Shown in pieces: positions 41,830-51,556 of a stretch of 64,000 nt of DNA (the stretch's first letter is position 1; each line of letters begins with the position of its first letter). Made by a program: the position numbers and the translations under genes. Below the pieces are notes generated by a model, which worked only from the letters and a program-made list of their open reading frames with translations, made no database searches and had not been told where the DNA came from. The stretch is from Granulicella arctica (GTDB lineage Bacteria > Acidobacteriota > Terriglobia > Terriglobales > Acidobacteriaceae), in contig NZ_JAGTUT010000001.1 in assembly GCF_025685605.1 (NCBI RefSeq), forward strand, positions 4,340,001-4,404,000. The letters are read 5' to 3'.

Positions 41830-44800
41830 ATGATAGATATGTTCTTGGGGTTGCGAGTCAGCAGGCATCTCCGTTCTGCCTTCCTGCTTACATGGTTTGC
41901 CATATGCGGGTCTGCTTACGCGTCTGAACAACACGGCCAGGTGACATTCAACGAGCTTCCTGTTCCAGGTGCAACCATTACGGCGACACAAGGGACGAAA
42001 AAGGTTAGTACCGTCTCCGATCAGGATGGCTACTACAGCTTCGCCGATCTTGCCGACGGCACATGGAAGCTCGATGTCACGATGTCGTTCTTCGCTGCGC
42101 TCGGTCAAGAAGTTACAGTCGCACCTCATACGGCCGGCATCAAGTGGGAGCTCAAAATGCTTACGCTTGATCAGGTGATCGCACAGACGAAGATCATGAA
42201 GGCCGAGGCACCGGCGGTGCTTCCGCCTGCTCCAATCAACGCTGAAAAACCAGCCGCTAAATCGGGTGAAACTGAAGCGATGAAGGCACCCGAAGAGCCA
42301 CCGGCCTCAAACGATGGCTTCCTCGTCAACGGCAGTGTGAACAACGCAGCCACCTCTCAGTTCACGCTGGCGCAGGGCTTCGGAAATACCCGCAAAGGGA
42401 GCAGGAGCCTCTATAACGGTGATCTTGGTGTCATCTATGACAACTCTGCGCTGGACGCGCGACCTTATTCGCTTACCGGCCTCGATACGCCAAAGTCCTC
42501 ATACAGTACGGTGACCGGGATTGCGACCTTGGGCGGGCCCATCCGCATCCCGCACCTGCTGCCCCGCGGACCCAACTTCTTTATCGGGTACCAGTGGACA
42601 CGCAATCGCTCCGCGGCCACCGAATCCGGTTTGGTGCCTACGCTCGGGCAGCGCAATACCGCTCCGATCGATGCGGTGGCACAGGCACTGCTCGCTCTCT
42701 ATCCACAGCCGAATCTTAGCGGCAATGCGAACTACAACTACCAGACTGCGATTCTCAACAACTCCCATCAGGATGCCCTCCAGTCCAGGCTCGATAAGAG
42801 CGTCGGTCGCCAAGACGAGTTCTTCGGCGGCTTCGCTTTTCAAAGTATACGAGCAGACAGCTCGAGCCTCTTCGGTTTTCGAGACACAAGCGGAACCCTG
42901 GGCCTGAACGCAAACGCGAGCTGGCAGCATCGCATGAACCATGGTGTATATACCACCGTCGGTTACAAATTCAGTCGCCTGCGCACACTCATCACGCCGT
43001 ACTTCGCTGGCAGCACTAACGTCGGAGGCAATGCGGGAGTTTTGGGAATGAGTCAGGCCCCAACCGATTGGGGCCCGCCGACGCTCATTTTTTCGAGCGG
43101 CATTGCTACCCTTACCGATGCGCAAAGCGCTTTCAATCGAAACCGCACCGAAGCGGTCTCACCGTCTCTCCGCTATTACCGTGGGCGTCATAACATCACG
43201 CTGGGTGGGGATTTTCGCAGGCAGGAGTTCAACTACCTGACACAGCAGGATCCACGCGGAACTTTCACCTTTACGGGGGCTGCCAAGGGTTCGGACTTCG
43301 CAGACTTCGCCAGCGGTACACCCGATACCAGTTCGATCGCTTACGGTAACGCCGACAAATATCTCCGTCAATCCGTCTATGACGCCTACATCACGGATGA
43401 CTGGCGACTCCGGCCGGAGTTGACCATCAACATCGGGGTTCGCTGGGAGTATGGTGCACCGATCACGGAACTGAAAGACCGACTCGTCAATCTCGACGTC
43501 GCTCCCCACTTCACAGCCGTGACCCCGGTACTCGCCAGTGACCCCGTGGGGGCGCTTACAGGAGAATATTATCCAGACTCTCTGCTGCGGCCTGATCGCA
43601 ATGCAGTCGAGCCTCGCCTCGGCATTTCATGGCGTCCCATTCCCGGTTCTTCGCTGGTGGCGCGCGGGGGCTATGGCGTCTACGCGGACACCTCCGTCTA
43701 CCAAGCTACTGCCCTTCAGCTCGCGCAGCAGTCTCCTCTGTCCAATACACTGCAGGCACAGAACAACAGCTCCTGCCCACTCACCTTGGTTACCGGACTT
43801 CGCCGTCAGACATGCACTGCCACGACGCCCAACACCTTTGCGGTCGATCCTAATTTTCGTGTCGGCTATGCCCAGACGTGGCAACTTTCGCTACAGCGCG
43901 ATCTGCCCGCAGCACTCCAGATGACCGCCACCTATCTCGGGGTGAAAGGAACTCGTGGTGTGCAGGAGTTTCTTCCGAACACGTATCCTCTTGGGGGAGT
44001 CAACCCTTGCCCCTCCTGTCCGTCAGGCTTCGTCTATAAGACATCAAACGGCAATTCGACGCGTGAGGCTGGCAGTCTGCAACTTCGCCGCCGTCTCCGC
44101 AGCGGCTTGACGGCATCCATGCTCTACACCTATTCGAAGTCACTTGACAACGACTCCACGCTCGGCGGACAAGGTGCCACTGTATCGACGTCATCGACGC
44201 AAAGCACGTCGAGCGCTGCTGCCCAAAGCTCGCCAGAGGCGAGTGTCGCTCAGAACTGGCTTGATCTACGAGCCGAGCGCGGTCGCTCCACCTTCGACCA
44301 GCGCCATCTGCTTACAACTACATTTCAATACAGCACCGGCATGGGTATAGGCGGAGGCACACTGCTCGGCGGTTGGCGCGGCCGCTTCTATAAGGACTGG
44401 ACGGTCGGGGGTCAGATCGTCGCGGGTAGCGGTTTGCCAGAGAACCCTGTATATCTTGCGGCAACTAACGGCAGCGGCGTAACCGGCAATCTTCGTCCCG
44501 ACCGCACCTCGACTTCGATCTACTCCGCAGGTGGAGGCCGCTTCCTCAATGCCGCGGCGTACACCGCACCACAGCCAGGGCAGTGGGGAGATGCAGGCCG
44601 CAACTCCATCACCGGACCTGGCTCGCTGACCTTCAACGCGTCGCTCGCACGCACCTTCCGGATCGTCAAGAGTTACAACCTCGACGTCCGTGTCGACGCA
44701 ACCAACCTGCTCAATCATGCCGTATTCAGCAGCTATAACACCACCATCAATCCGTCGCTTGTCAGTCCGGTCTTCGGTCTTCCAACATCGACCAATCCCA

Positions 44801-44838
44801 TGCGCAGCCTGCAGACAACCGCGAGGTTGAGATTTTGA
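41830..44838 (+). CDS. TonB-dependent (Oar-type) outer-membrane receptor
   Basis: 1002 residues. A signal peptide (AFLLTWFAICGSAYA) precedes a regulatory-like domain, HGQVTFNELPVPGATITATQGTKKVSTVSDQDGYYSFADLADGTWKLDVTM. A Pro/Ala/Glu-rich linker (KAEAPAVLPPAPINAEKPA) follows instead of a clear plug DGMDN motif; then a barrel with LGGPIRIPHLLPRGPNFFIGYQWTRNRSA and a C-terminus of NPMRSLQTTARLRF. The plug looks reduced compared with the other receptors here. I chose ATG 41830; upstream in-frame sequence overlaps the end of the TIGR03435 gene. Its stop codon (44836-44838) overlaps the next gene's start, so the VWFA-type protein is translationally coupled. Confidence 0.88.
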   Translation: MIDMFLGLRVSRHLRSAFLLTWFAICGSAYASEQHGQVTFNELPVPGATITATQGTKKVSTVSDQDGYYSFADLADGTWKLDVTMSFFAALGQEVTVAPHTAGIKWELKMLTLDQVIAQTKIMKAEAPAVLPPAPINAEKPAAKSGETEAMKAPEEPPASNDGFLVNGSVNNAATSQFTLAQGFGNTRKGSRSLYNGDLGVIYDNSALDARPYSLTGLDTPKSSYSTVTGIATLGGPIRIPHLLPRGPNFFIGYQWTRNRSAATESGLVPTLGQRNTAPIDAVAQALLALYPQPNLSGNANYNYQTAILNNSHQDALQSRLDKSVGRQDEFFGGFAFQSIRADSSSLFGFRDTSGTLGLNANASWQHRMNHGVYTTVGYKFSRLRTLITPYFAGSTNVGGNAGVLGMSQAPTDWGPPTLIFSSGIATLTDAQSAFNRNRTEAVSPSLRYYRGRHNITLGGDFRRQEFNYLTQQDPRGTFTFTGAAKGSDFADFASGTPDTSSIAYGNADKYLRQSVYDAYITDDWRLRPELTINIGVRWEYGAPITELKDRLVNLDVAPHFTAVTPVLASDPVGALTGEYYPDSLLRPDRNAVEPRLGISWRPIPGSSLVARGGYGVYADTSVYQATALQLAQQSPLSNTLQAQNNSSCPLTLVTGLRRQTCTATTPNTFAVDPNFRVGYAQTWQLSLQRDLPAALQMTATYLGVKGTRGVQEFLPNTYPLGGVNPCPSCPSGFVYKTSNGNSTREAGSLQLRRRLRSGLTASMLYTYSKSLDNDSTLGGQGATVSTSSTQSTSSAAAQSSPEASVAQNWLDLRAERGRSTFDQRHLLTTTFQYSTGMGIGGGTLLGGWRGRFYKDWTVGGQIVAGSGLPENPVYLAATNGSGVTGNLRPDRTSTSIYSAGGGRFLNAAAYTAPQPGQWGDAGRNSITGPGSLTFNASLARTFRIVKSYNLDVRVDATNLLNHAVFSSYNTTINPSLVSPVFGLPTSTNPMRSLQTTARLRF

Positions 44839-46982
44839 CGATGCGCTCATTCTTGCAGCTTCTTACTCTTGTCTGTCTCGGCAGCGCCTCCTGCATTGCC
44901 CAAACCATCGGGCAAAATAAAGCGCCTGGCTCCTCTGACACCCTGACGCTCTCCGTGCGTACCCAGCTTGTCGTCGAAGCGGTCACCGTCAGGGACAAGG
45001 ACGGCAAACCAGTGGAGGGGCTGACAGCGAACGACTTCACCTTGACTGAAAATGGCATACCGCAGAAGATTCGTTTCTGTGAGCATCAATCCCTGCCGAG
45101 CACTGCTGAGCCCCTGCCCGCGGCAACACCCAAGGAGGAAAGCCTCACCATCTACAAGCGCCTTACCCGGACACAGCTTGCACCCGAAGCTGCCGAGAAC
45201 CTGCGGTATAAGGATCGCCGACTGCTCGCACTCTACTTTGATATGAGTGCCATGCCACCAGGGGACCAGCTTCGCGCGTTGAGCGCCGCCGAAAAGTTCA
45301 TCAGGACCCAGATGACCTCGGTCGATCTCGTCTCCATCCTGCGGTATCAGGGTGGCTCCGTCGATGTGCTTCAGGATTTTTCGGCCGATCGTAATCGCCT
45401 CCTCAGCATTCTCGAGACGCTTGTCATCGGCGAGGGGCAAGGTTCGGTGGACTCGATCGACGATGCAAGCAGTGCTGATACCGGCGCTGCGTTTGGCCAA
45501 GACGATAGTGAGTTCAATGTCTTCAACACCGATCGCCAACTCTCCGCTCTGCAGACTGCAGCCGGCATGCTGGGTGGCCTGAACGAAAAGAAGTCGCTCA
45601 TCTACTTTGCAAGTGGGCTGCGGCTGAGCGGCACAGACAACCAGGCCCAACTCCACGCGACGGTCGATGCTGCCATCCGCGCCGGCGTCTCTTTCTGGCC
45701 GATTGATGCACGCGGCCTTGTCGCGGCAGCTCCTCTGGGGGATGCGACACAAGGCTCACCTGGCAATCAGGGAATGTACTCCGGCACGGCGGCACAGGCC
45801 AACACCGCTAACTTTCAGCAGTCGCAGGATACCCTCTTCTCGCTCGCCGGGGACACTGGGGGCAAGGCCCTGCTCGACTACAACGACCTCACGCGAGGCA
45901 TCGTTAACGCTCAGCAGGCCATCTCCGATTACTACATCCTCGAGTACTACGCCACCAATGCAACACTCGATGGCCGTTTCCGCAAAATCAAAGTCACCGT
46001 CAATAAACCGGCGGATGCAAAGCTGGATTTTCGTCAGGGCTATTACGCTGGCAAGGAGTTCGGAAAATTCAACGTCGCCGACAAGGAGCGCCAACTCGAA
46101 GATGCTCTTATGCTCGAAGATCCCATCACGGAACTTACCGTTGCCATGGAGATCAATTACTTTCAGCTCAACCGCGCCGAATACTTTGTCCCAATTGTCG
46201 TCAAGATCCCCGGCCGCGAGTTGGCCCTCGCGAAGAAAGGTGGTGCCGAGCACACGCTGATTGACTTCGTTGGAGAGATTAAGGACATCTACGGCGGGAA
46301 CACAGTAAGCAACGTTCGTGACAATGTAAATATTAAACTAACCGACGCTACTGCGGCCGAGCTGGCGAATCGCCCCATTGAGTACGAGTCAGGCTTTACG
46401 CTGCTCCCCGGGAAATACACAATCAAGTTCCTTGCCCGCGACAACGAAACGGGTCGTATCGGAACCTACCAAACGAACTTCGTCATTCCAAATCTAAACC
46501 GGGAGACGCAGCGTGTACCTGTGAGCTCCGTCGTTCTGAGCGGTCAACGCGTTGATCTCAAGGATGCGTTATACGACGCAATGAAAGGGAAGGACGCAGC
46601 GAAAGCGGCTGCGGTCAACCCTCTGATAGTGGACGGCAGAAAACTTATTCCAAGCGTGACGCGAGTATTTAATAAAGGGCGTGAACTCTATGTCTATCTG
46701 CAGGCCTACGAAGAGGGAACAGGTCAAGCTGCTGCCACCTCCAAGCCGATCGTTGCCTACGTCAGCTTCTATCGTGATCACGTGAAAGTCTTCGAGACAC
46801 AGCCGTTAGCAATCACATCAGCGGCAACCGCAAAGCTTGCCACGACCCCGTTAAGCTTCAACATTGCTGTCTCGCAACTGCCGCCCGGCGAATACGACTG
46901 CCAGGTGACGATACTCGATCCTACAAGTGGCAAGGCCACCTTCTGGAATGCACCGTTGAAGTTCGTGCAGCAGCATCCCTAA
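44835..46982 (+). CDS. Acidobacterial VWFA-related domain protein (TIGR03436-like)
   Basis: 715 residues with a signal peptide (FLQLLTLVCLGSASCIA). The N-terminal part VEAVTVRDKDGKPVEGLTANDFTLTENGIPQKI is typical of this family, followed by a von Willebrand A-like domain: RLLALYFDMSAMPPGDQLRALSAAEKFI with a MIDAS-like DMSAM, and IYFASGLRLSGTDNQAQLHATVDAAIRAGVSFWPIDARGL. YYILEYYATNATLDGRFRKIKVTVNKPADAKLDFRQGYYAGKEF ends that part, and roughly 300 more residues of beta-rich sequence follow. The start may be TTG 44835 (GAGG 8 bases upstream, overlapping the receptor stop) or ATG 44841. Probably periplasmic or surface-located; its partner is likely the receptor, by coupling. Confidence 0.88.
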   Translation: MTMRSFLQLLTLVCLGSASCIAQTIGQNKAPGSSDTLTLSVRTQLVVEAVTVRDKDGKPVEGLTANDFTLTENGIPQKIRFCEHQSLPSTAEPLPAATPKEESLTIYKRLTRTQLAPEAAENLRYKDRRLLALYFDMSAMPPGDQLRALSAAEKFIRTQMTSVDLVSILRYQGGSVDVLQDFSADRNRLLSILETLVIGEGQGSVDSIDDASSADTGAAFGQDDSEFNVFNTDRQLSALQTAAGMLGGLNEKKSLIYFASGLRLSGTDNQAQLHATVDAAIRAGVSFWPIDARGLVAAAPLGDATQGSPGNQGMYSGTAAQANTANFQQSQDTLFSLAGDTGGKALLDYNDLTRGIVNAQQAISDYYILEYYATNATLDGRFRKIKVTVNKPADAKLDFRQGYYAGKEFGKFNVADKERQLEDALMLEDPITELTVAMEINYFQLNRAEYFVPIVVKIPGRELALAKKGGAEHTLIDFVGEIKDIYGGNTVSNVRDNVNIKLTDATAAELANRPIEYESGFTLLPGKYTIKFLARDNETGRIGTYQTNFVIPNLNRETQRVPVSSVVLSGQRVDLKDALYDAMKGKDAAKAAAVNPLIVDGRKLIPSVTRVFNKGRELYVYLQAYEEGTGQAAATSKPIVAYVSFYRDHVKVFETQPLAITSAATAKLATTPLSFNIAVSQLPPGEYDCQVTILDPTSGKATFWNAPLKFVQQHP

Positions 46983-47849
46983 GTGAGCGCAAGAGCGTTC
47001 TTCAATCGAAGGAACAGCACACTCTCAGTTCTCCGTAGGCGCTTCGAGGTGGTCGATTACTACTACCGGAGATGCGCTTTACCCCTAATCAGCTTCAATC
47101 CCAGTTTTCTCGCAACGCCGAAAACAACCCTGGATACGGCGCATTTGTTTTGGGTAGCTGCTCAATCCGGTAGCCGTTGGCCCTGAAAACATTCGTCGTG
47201 TACGCAGGAACTTCATCGTGAAGAGGAGGTCCCAGCAGGAGACATTCTGATTTGCGAAGATAATCTCACGATGTTCAGCAAGAATTTGTCCCAAATCGAG
47301 GACTTCAACGAACGGCGCGGGGAGCTTCGTCACCGTTATAAAATTTGGTCCCGGGCAATCATGAGTGCTTCCTTGAATCGAACCCTGCACGGCGATCACT
47401 TCTCGACAATGCTAACGTGCTGATCGACGAGGGCATTGAGATCGAGAGCTGCGACATCGAGTACGGGAGTTGCCTTCAATTAAGCTTCATGCTTTTGGCC
47501 ACGTTCATGGGGCCACGGTCTTGTCGAGCAGGACGATGTTACATTCGCTAATGTCGCGCTCAGGGGGCTTCTTGGCGATCTTGAGCACGTTCCAAAGGGT
47601 GTTGCGAATGCCAAGCAAGAGAATCTAATATTTGATCATTCCTCCGGATACCCGGAGCGGGGTAAAACTAAGATCAGGAAATGACTTGGCTTGTGCAGCT
47701 ATCGGTTATATTCGCGCCTTGACGAATGGGTCCTTATGGACGCTTTTGTGTCCAGGGCCTCTTCCCGCCAGTTGAAATTGATAAACCTGAAGCAGCAGCG
47801 GCCACACCCGTTCGCCCCTCGCGGGAAAGATGCGACCGCGTCCCGCAAG
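46983..47849. other. Intergenic region, no supported gene
   Basis: About 870 bases between the VWFA-related gene and the SDR gene. Small frames occur on both strands, including a 104-residue minus-strand one (47085-47399) with QILAEHREIIFANQNVSCWD and a basic Cys-rich tail; I recognise none of them. It may contain decayed genes, but no family match could be made. Confidence 0.35.
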
Positions 47850-48677
47850 TTAGAAGTCAGTTGATACCGACACAGACGTCCAGTGCTGCGTCTCTGTCGT
47901 ATCGCGAGCAATACGGTCATGCATTCTCTCCACTGCGTCGCTGCCCATCAGCAGATGTGCTGGCTGCTTCTCCGCCGCCACCAACTGCAATAACGCTTCC
48001 GCCAGCTTTCTGGGGTCACCCTCCTGCGTCTGGTGCTTCCCGTCCAGCCACGCGCGCATCTGTTTCACGCCGCTTTCATACTCCGGCAACTTCGCGTCGA
48101 CATACTGCGCCGAACTGCTACCCAGAAACTCCGTGCGGAAGAAACCCGGTTCCACGCATGTGACCTGAATGCCCAGCGGTTCCAACTCCATCGACATCGA
48201 CTCCGACCATCCTGCCAGCGCAAACTTGCTGCTGCAGTACAGCGAACTCAGGCCGAATCCCTGCAGGCCCGCAATGGACGAGATGTTGAAGATACGTCCG
48301 CTCTTCTTCCTGCGCATCCCCGGCAACACCGCACGAGTTACATGCATGGCACCGAACAGGTTCACATTAAACTGATTCGTCACGTCATCGACACTCGCCT
48401 CTTCAAACGGTCCGAAGTGCCCATAGCCTGCGTTGTTCACCAGGACATCAACCGTTCGAAATTTGGCTATCGCCGCATTCACGGCTGCCTCTGCATCGAC
48501 CGACTTCGTCACGTCCAGATTCAGCGCCAGAAGATTCTCCTGCTCGCCCAACGCCTTCATCACTGCGCTGGCGTCGCGTGCGGTTGCGACTACCTTCTGC
48601 CCTGCGGCTAATGCGGCCTTTGCGATCTCGAGACCCAACCCTCGGCTGCTTCCTGTAACAAACCAAACTTTGCTCAT
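47850..48677 (-). CDS. SDR-family oxidoreductase, divergent from AraC
   Basis: 275 residues, classical short-chain dehydrogenase. The cofactor motif is VWFVTGSSRGLG, then VLVNNAGYGHFGPFEEAS, the active site FNISSIAGLQGFGLSSLYCSSKFAL (Ser, Tyr, Lys) and CVEPGFFRTEF. The C-terminus (QPAHLLMGSDAVERMHDRI) matches the oxidoreductase group common next to AraC or TetR regulators in soil bacteria. ATG 48677 is preferred to 48683 because AAGGAGGAG abuts the latter and sits 6 bases from the former. Substrate unknown; regulation by the divergent AraC protein is inferred from arrangement. Confidence 0.88.
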   Translation of the reverse strand: MSKVWFVTGSSRGLGLEIAKAALAAGQKVVATARDASAVMKALGEQENLLALNLDVTKSVDAEAAVNAAIAKFRTVDVLVNNAGYGHFGPFEEASVDDVTNQFNVNLFGAMHVTRAVLPGMRRKKSGRIFNISSIAGLQGFGLSSLYCSSKFALAGWSESMSMELEPLGIQVTCVEPGFFRTEFLGSSSAQYVDAKLPEYESGVKQMRAWLDGKHQTQEGDPRKLAEALLQLVAAEKQPAHLLMGSDAVERMHDRIARDTTETQHWTSVSVSTDF

Positions 48678-48816
48678 TTCCATCTCCTCCTTGAACGTCT
48701 TACAAGAAGATAAGCTGCAAAACCGGGCAACCGGTAGAACGATCCGGGCTACACATTGCCTGATCCGCTCAAAGTTTCTGAGTCGACTTCGCTCTCAAGT
48801 AGTCTCAAAGAGACGA

Positions 48817-49701
48817 ATGCAGGAACTTGCAGCCATCCTCGCGCGCCATGCGACCGACAACGTGATATCCACGTCGGTCCCTGGCCTTACGCTCTACCAC
48901 TTCAGCCGCCGCCAATCCGCGAGCATGCCGCTCATTTACACACCGATGGTCTGTGTCATGGCCCAGGGAGAAAAGCACGTCGCACTCGGCAACCGCATCT
49001 TCCGCTATGCAGCGAATGACTATCTCATCTCTTCGCTCGACCTGCCGGTGACAGGCACGATCCTCCGCTCGTCTGAAAAACATCCATACCTCTCTTTCAG
49101 TCTTGCGATTGAGCAAGTTGCGCTCTCAGAGATGGTTCTGAACCTACCCGCGCTCTCGGCGGCAGAGCCCGCCTGTGCCCTCGCTATCGGCAAGGTCGAC
49201 GCACCGCTTTACGATGCCTTCCTTCGTCTCGTCCGCCTCCTCGACGAACCAGCGATGATCGCCACGCTCGCGCCTCTGATCACGCGCGAAATCTTCTACC
49301 GGTTACTGCGCGGACAGCACGGCTCCATGCTTCGCCAGCCCTTTGCGGACAGCGGTCGCACCGCGCAGATCGCCAATGCCATCCGCTGGATTCGCAGTCA
49401 CTTCGACGAACCTTTTTCATCGGAGACACTGGCAGAGGCCGTGCACATGAGCATCCCCTCGCTCAACCGTCACTTCCGCGCCGTGACCGCTATGAGTCCG
49501 TTGCAATACCAGAAGCACATCCGCCTGCAGGAGGCCCGTCGGCTCCTCATTGCTGAAGGGCAGGATGCAGCCACAGCAGCCTTCAACGTCGGCTACGCCT
49601 CGCCTTCCCAATTCAGCCGCGAATACGTGCGCGCCTTCGGTGCGCCACCCCGCGCCGACGCAGAGCGCCTCCGCTATGCCCCGGTCTCCGCGGTCGCCTG
49701 A
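48817..49701 (+). CDS. AraC-family transcriptional regulator (AraC_N type)
   Basis: 294 residues. The N-terminal cupin-type AraC_N domain is seen as SVPGLTLYHFSRRQSASMPLIYTPMVCVMAQGEKHVALGNRIFRYAANDYLISSLDLPVTGTI. The C-terminal double helix-turn-helix is IANAIRWIRSHFDEPFSSETLAEAVHMSIPSLNRHFRAVTAMSPLQYQKHIRLQEARRLL and TAAFNVGYASPSQFSREYVRAFGAPPRADAERLR. ATG 48817 is chosen; a longer frame back to 48433 is antisense to the SDR. A 13-base palindrome GTCTC-AAA-GAGAC at 48802-48814 covers its ribosome-binding region. The divergent SDR is the expected target. Confidence 0.9.
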   Translation: MQELAAILARHATDNVISTSVPGLTLYHFSRRQSASMPLIYTPMVCVMAQGEKHVALGNRIFRYAANDYLISSLDLPVTGTILRSSEKHPYLSFSLAIEQVALSEMVLNLPALSAAEPACALAIGKVDAPLYDAFLRLVRLLDEPAMIATLAPLITREIFYRLLRGQHGSMLRQPFADSGRTAQIANAIRWIRSHFDEPFSSETLAEAVHMSIPSLNRHFRAVTAMSPLQYQKHIRLQEARRLLIAEGQDAATAAFNVGYASPSQFSREYVRAFGAPPRADAERLRYAPVSAVA

Positions 49702-49852
49702 TGATGCACAAAGAGGGGACCCGACGGGTGTCGGCTTGAACTGGTCCTCTAAGCAAGTAGAAGAGGACGGCTGAAACAGTAGTGATCCCCCTAGAAGGGT
49801 GTGTATCTGTCGGTTGAAATACCGTTGCGAGAAAGCTTTGAGCCTCGAATGA

Positions 49853-50152
49853 ATACTCGTTCTCGACTTGGTGTTCTACAACTTTCTCCTAAAACGCTTT
49901 GTCCTCTTCGATATCAAAATCAGAGACGCCGATGCACCAGGATATCGGTCAAATGGACATGATGTTCTCATGATGGATGACCTGAAGCGGGGTTCCGATG
50001 ACAACCCTACGGTGGGATCATCCGTGTGCCAGAAAGACGCTTCCATGGGCCAATATTCAGTTCTGCAGGAGAATGAGCTGCTCTTTGCGAGCCGCTACGA
50101 GCCGGTGCTTCTGTCCGAGAATGAATTGAGGGCGGAACTGGGGCGAGAGTGA
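49853..50152 (+). pseudogene. Decayed 3' end of a PDDEXK nuclease (DUF1016/YhcG-type) gene
   Basis: Three frame segments match the C-terminal nuclease domain of the DUF1016 family in order: ILVLDLVFYNFLLKRFVLFDIKI, then in another frame TPMHQDIGQMDMMFS (the GQMDMY region), then LMMDDLKRGSDDNPTVGSSVCQKDASMGQYSVLQENELLFASRYEPVLLSENELRAELGRE. The upstream half of the gene is absent and two frame shifts break the rest, so it is a dead remnant. Such nucleases are often found in defence or mobile gene sets. Confidence 0.8.
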
Positions 50153-50319
50153 GCACAGTTTCGCAAGTGGAAACTCCTGACGCTGCAAAGAGCCGCGGAT
50201 CGTCAGATCGACCTACGCAGGGTAAGGACGTTATTATGCGTCGAAGACGCCAGAAACTCCATGGCCTCGGGCACGTCTATTACCTAGCATCACAGCCGCC
50301 TACTGTCTTGGAGAGAAAC

Positions 50320-50859
50320 ATGCCTCCCCGCTTACCGAAACTCCTCGCCAGCTTCTTTCTAATAGCCAGTCTCGCCGCCTCCGCCCAGATCATTCGGCTC
50401 GGTGCGCCGAAGAAGAGCTCTGCCGACGTCGGCGTGAACACTGTCCAGGCTCCCGTGCCAACCCCACTGCTCAACGGGAAAAAAGCATTCATCTCCTACG
50501 AACTCGGCGACGTCACCGCCTTCCCCGATGCCTATAGCGGAGGCCCAGAACGCGCCTACGGAGAGTTCTACTCCGCCATGAAGACTTGGAACCGCTACAA
50601 TCTCGTCGCCGATCCCAACGAGGCCGACGTGGTATTTGCCGTCCGCTTCGTAGACCCACCAAACACCGTCCCTCAGATTCGCATCGGCGTGGCCGATGCC
50701 AAGACACACATCACTCTCTGGGGCTTCGTCGAACAAGTCGACTTCAAATTTCGCAAGAAGAACCGTGACGCCGCCTTCACCGACTCAGTCAAGCTCCTAG
50801 TTACCGACATCCAGACCCTGATTGGCCAGGACGCCACACCTCAGCCCGCGAATCCGTAG
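50320..50859 (+). CDS. Small exported protein of unknown function
   Basis: 179 residues with a signal peptide (LPKLLASFFLIASLAASA). The mature part has an alpha-beta segment, KKAFISYELGDVTAFPDAYSGGPERAYGEFYSAMKTWNRYNLVADPNEADVVFAVRFVDPP, and ends IRIGVADAKTHITLWGFVEQVDF then a Gln/Pro tail. Proteins of this size and pattern recur in acidobacteria but I know no assigned role. ATG 50320 has GGAG upstream; the frame extends to 50149 but that part overlaps the pseudogene's end. A Shine-Dalgarno and signal peptide support 50320. Confidence 0.75.
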   Translation: MPPRLPKLLASFFLIASLAASAQIIRLGAPKKSSADVGVNTVQAPVPTPLLNGKKAFISYELGDVTAFPDAYSGGPERAYGEFYSAMKTWNRYNLVADPNEADVVFAVRFVDPPNTVPQIRIGVADAKTHITLWGFVEQVDFKFRKKNRDAAFTDSVKLLVTDIQTLIGQDATPQPANP

Positions 50860-51556
50860 TGAAGTTCTCTCGACAGTTCTATTTCGAAAAGAACGCTTGA
50901 ATGACCAGCCAGCACGCGCCGAAGCTCCAAGTGTAATGCTGTCGGTAATCTGATTGTTGTTTTGGTCGCAAAGCAGCGTAAGTTCTTGAGAGCGTTTTGG
51001 CTTAACTACACCTGCCTCCAAAAGTGTCACCACTGGTGACACAAAGATATTCGGAAGCACTAAGCATCTTCAAAGACGCCTATGCTATTGAATTTCTGGG
51101 TCTTCGTCCAGAGCATCCTGAAGCCGATCTGCACCAAGGCTTGCTCGGCAAACTGGAGGATTTCCTAATCGAGTTGGCCGTGACTTCTGCTTCGTAGGCT
51201 GAGAATATCCGCTCCAGGTCGGTGAAAGAGATTCCGTTCTGAATCTCGATCGAAACTCCGAAGGCTTCACGAACAGCCCAGCATCGGTGTATTGCTTGCG
51301 CTAGCAAGAATGACGAGGTGGTTGCGTTCGCGCTAAGCTTCACAACTTCTATCTTCAGAAACCCTACGACAGATAATTCCTCAAATCACAGCCCAAGAGA
51401 GAAATCAGTAGCTTCTACTCATTCACTTACCCATAGACTTCATGGAACAGATGAACTGGTTAGATGGTGCGCTACACTAACAATCAAACTCATACAAAGC
51501 ATTGGGCAGATCAGGACGCTGAGCCAGCATTCATTAAATTGAAGTAAGGAGAATCT
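50860..51556. other. Intergenic region before the third TonB receptor
   Basis: About 700 bases. A short minus-strand frame (51080-51343) contains AQAIHRCWAVREAFGVSIEIQNGISFTDLERIFSAYEAE, which looks protein-like, but the rest (KSSSLPSKPWCRSASGCSGRRPRNSIA) reads as a frame-shifted tail, so it may be a decayed gene of unknown family. AAGGAG at 51546-51551 serves the receptor start at 51557. Confidence 0.35.

Noticed and set aside
48433-48816. 128-residue N-terminal extension of the AraC frame
   Set aside because: Antisense to the SDR and lacking any domain; the AraC_N domain starts after 48817.
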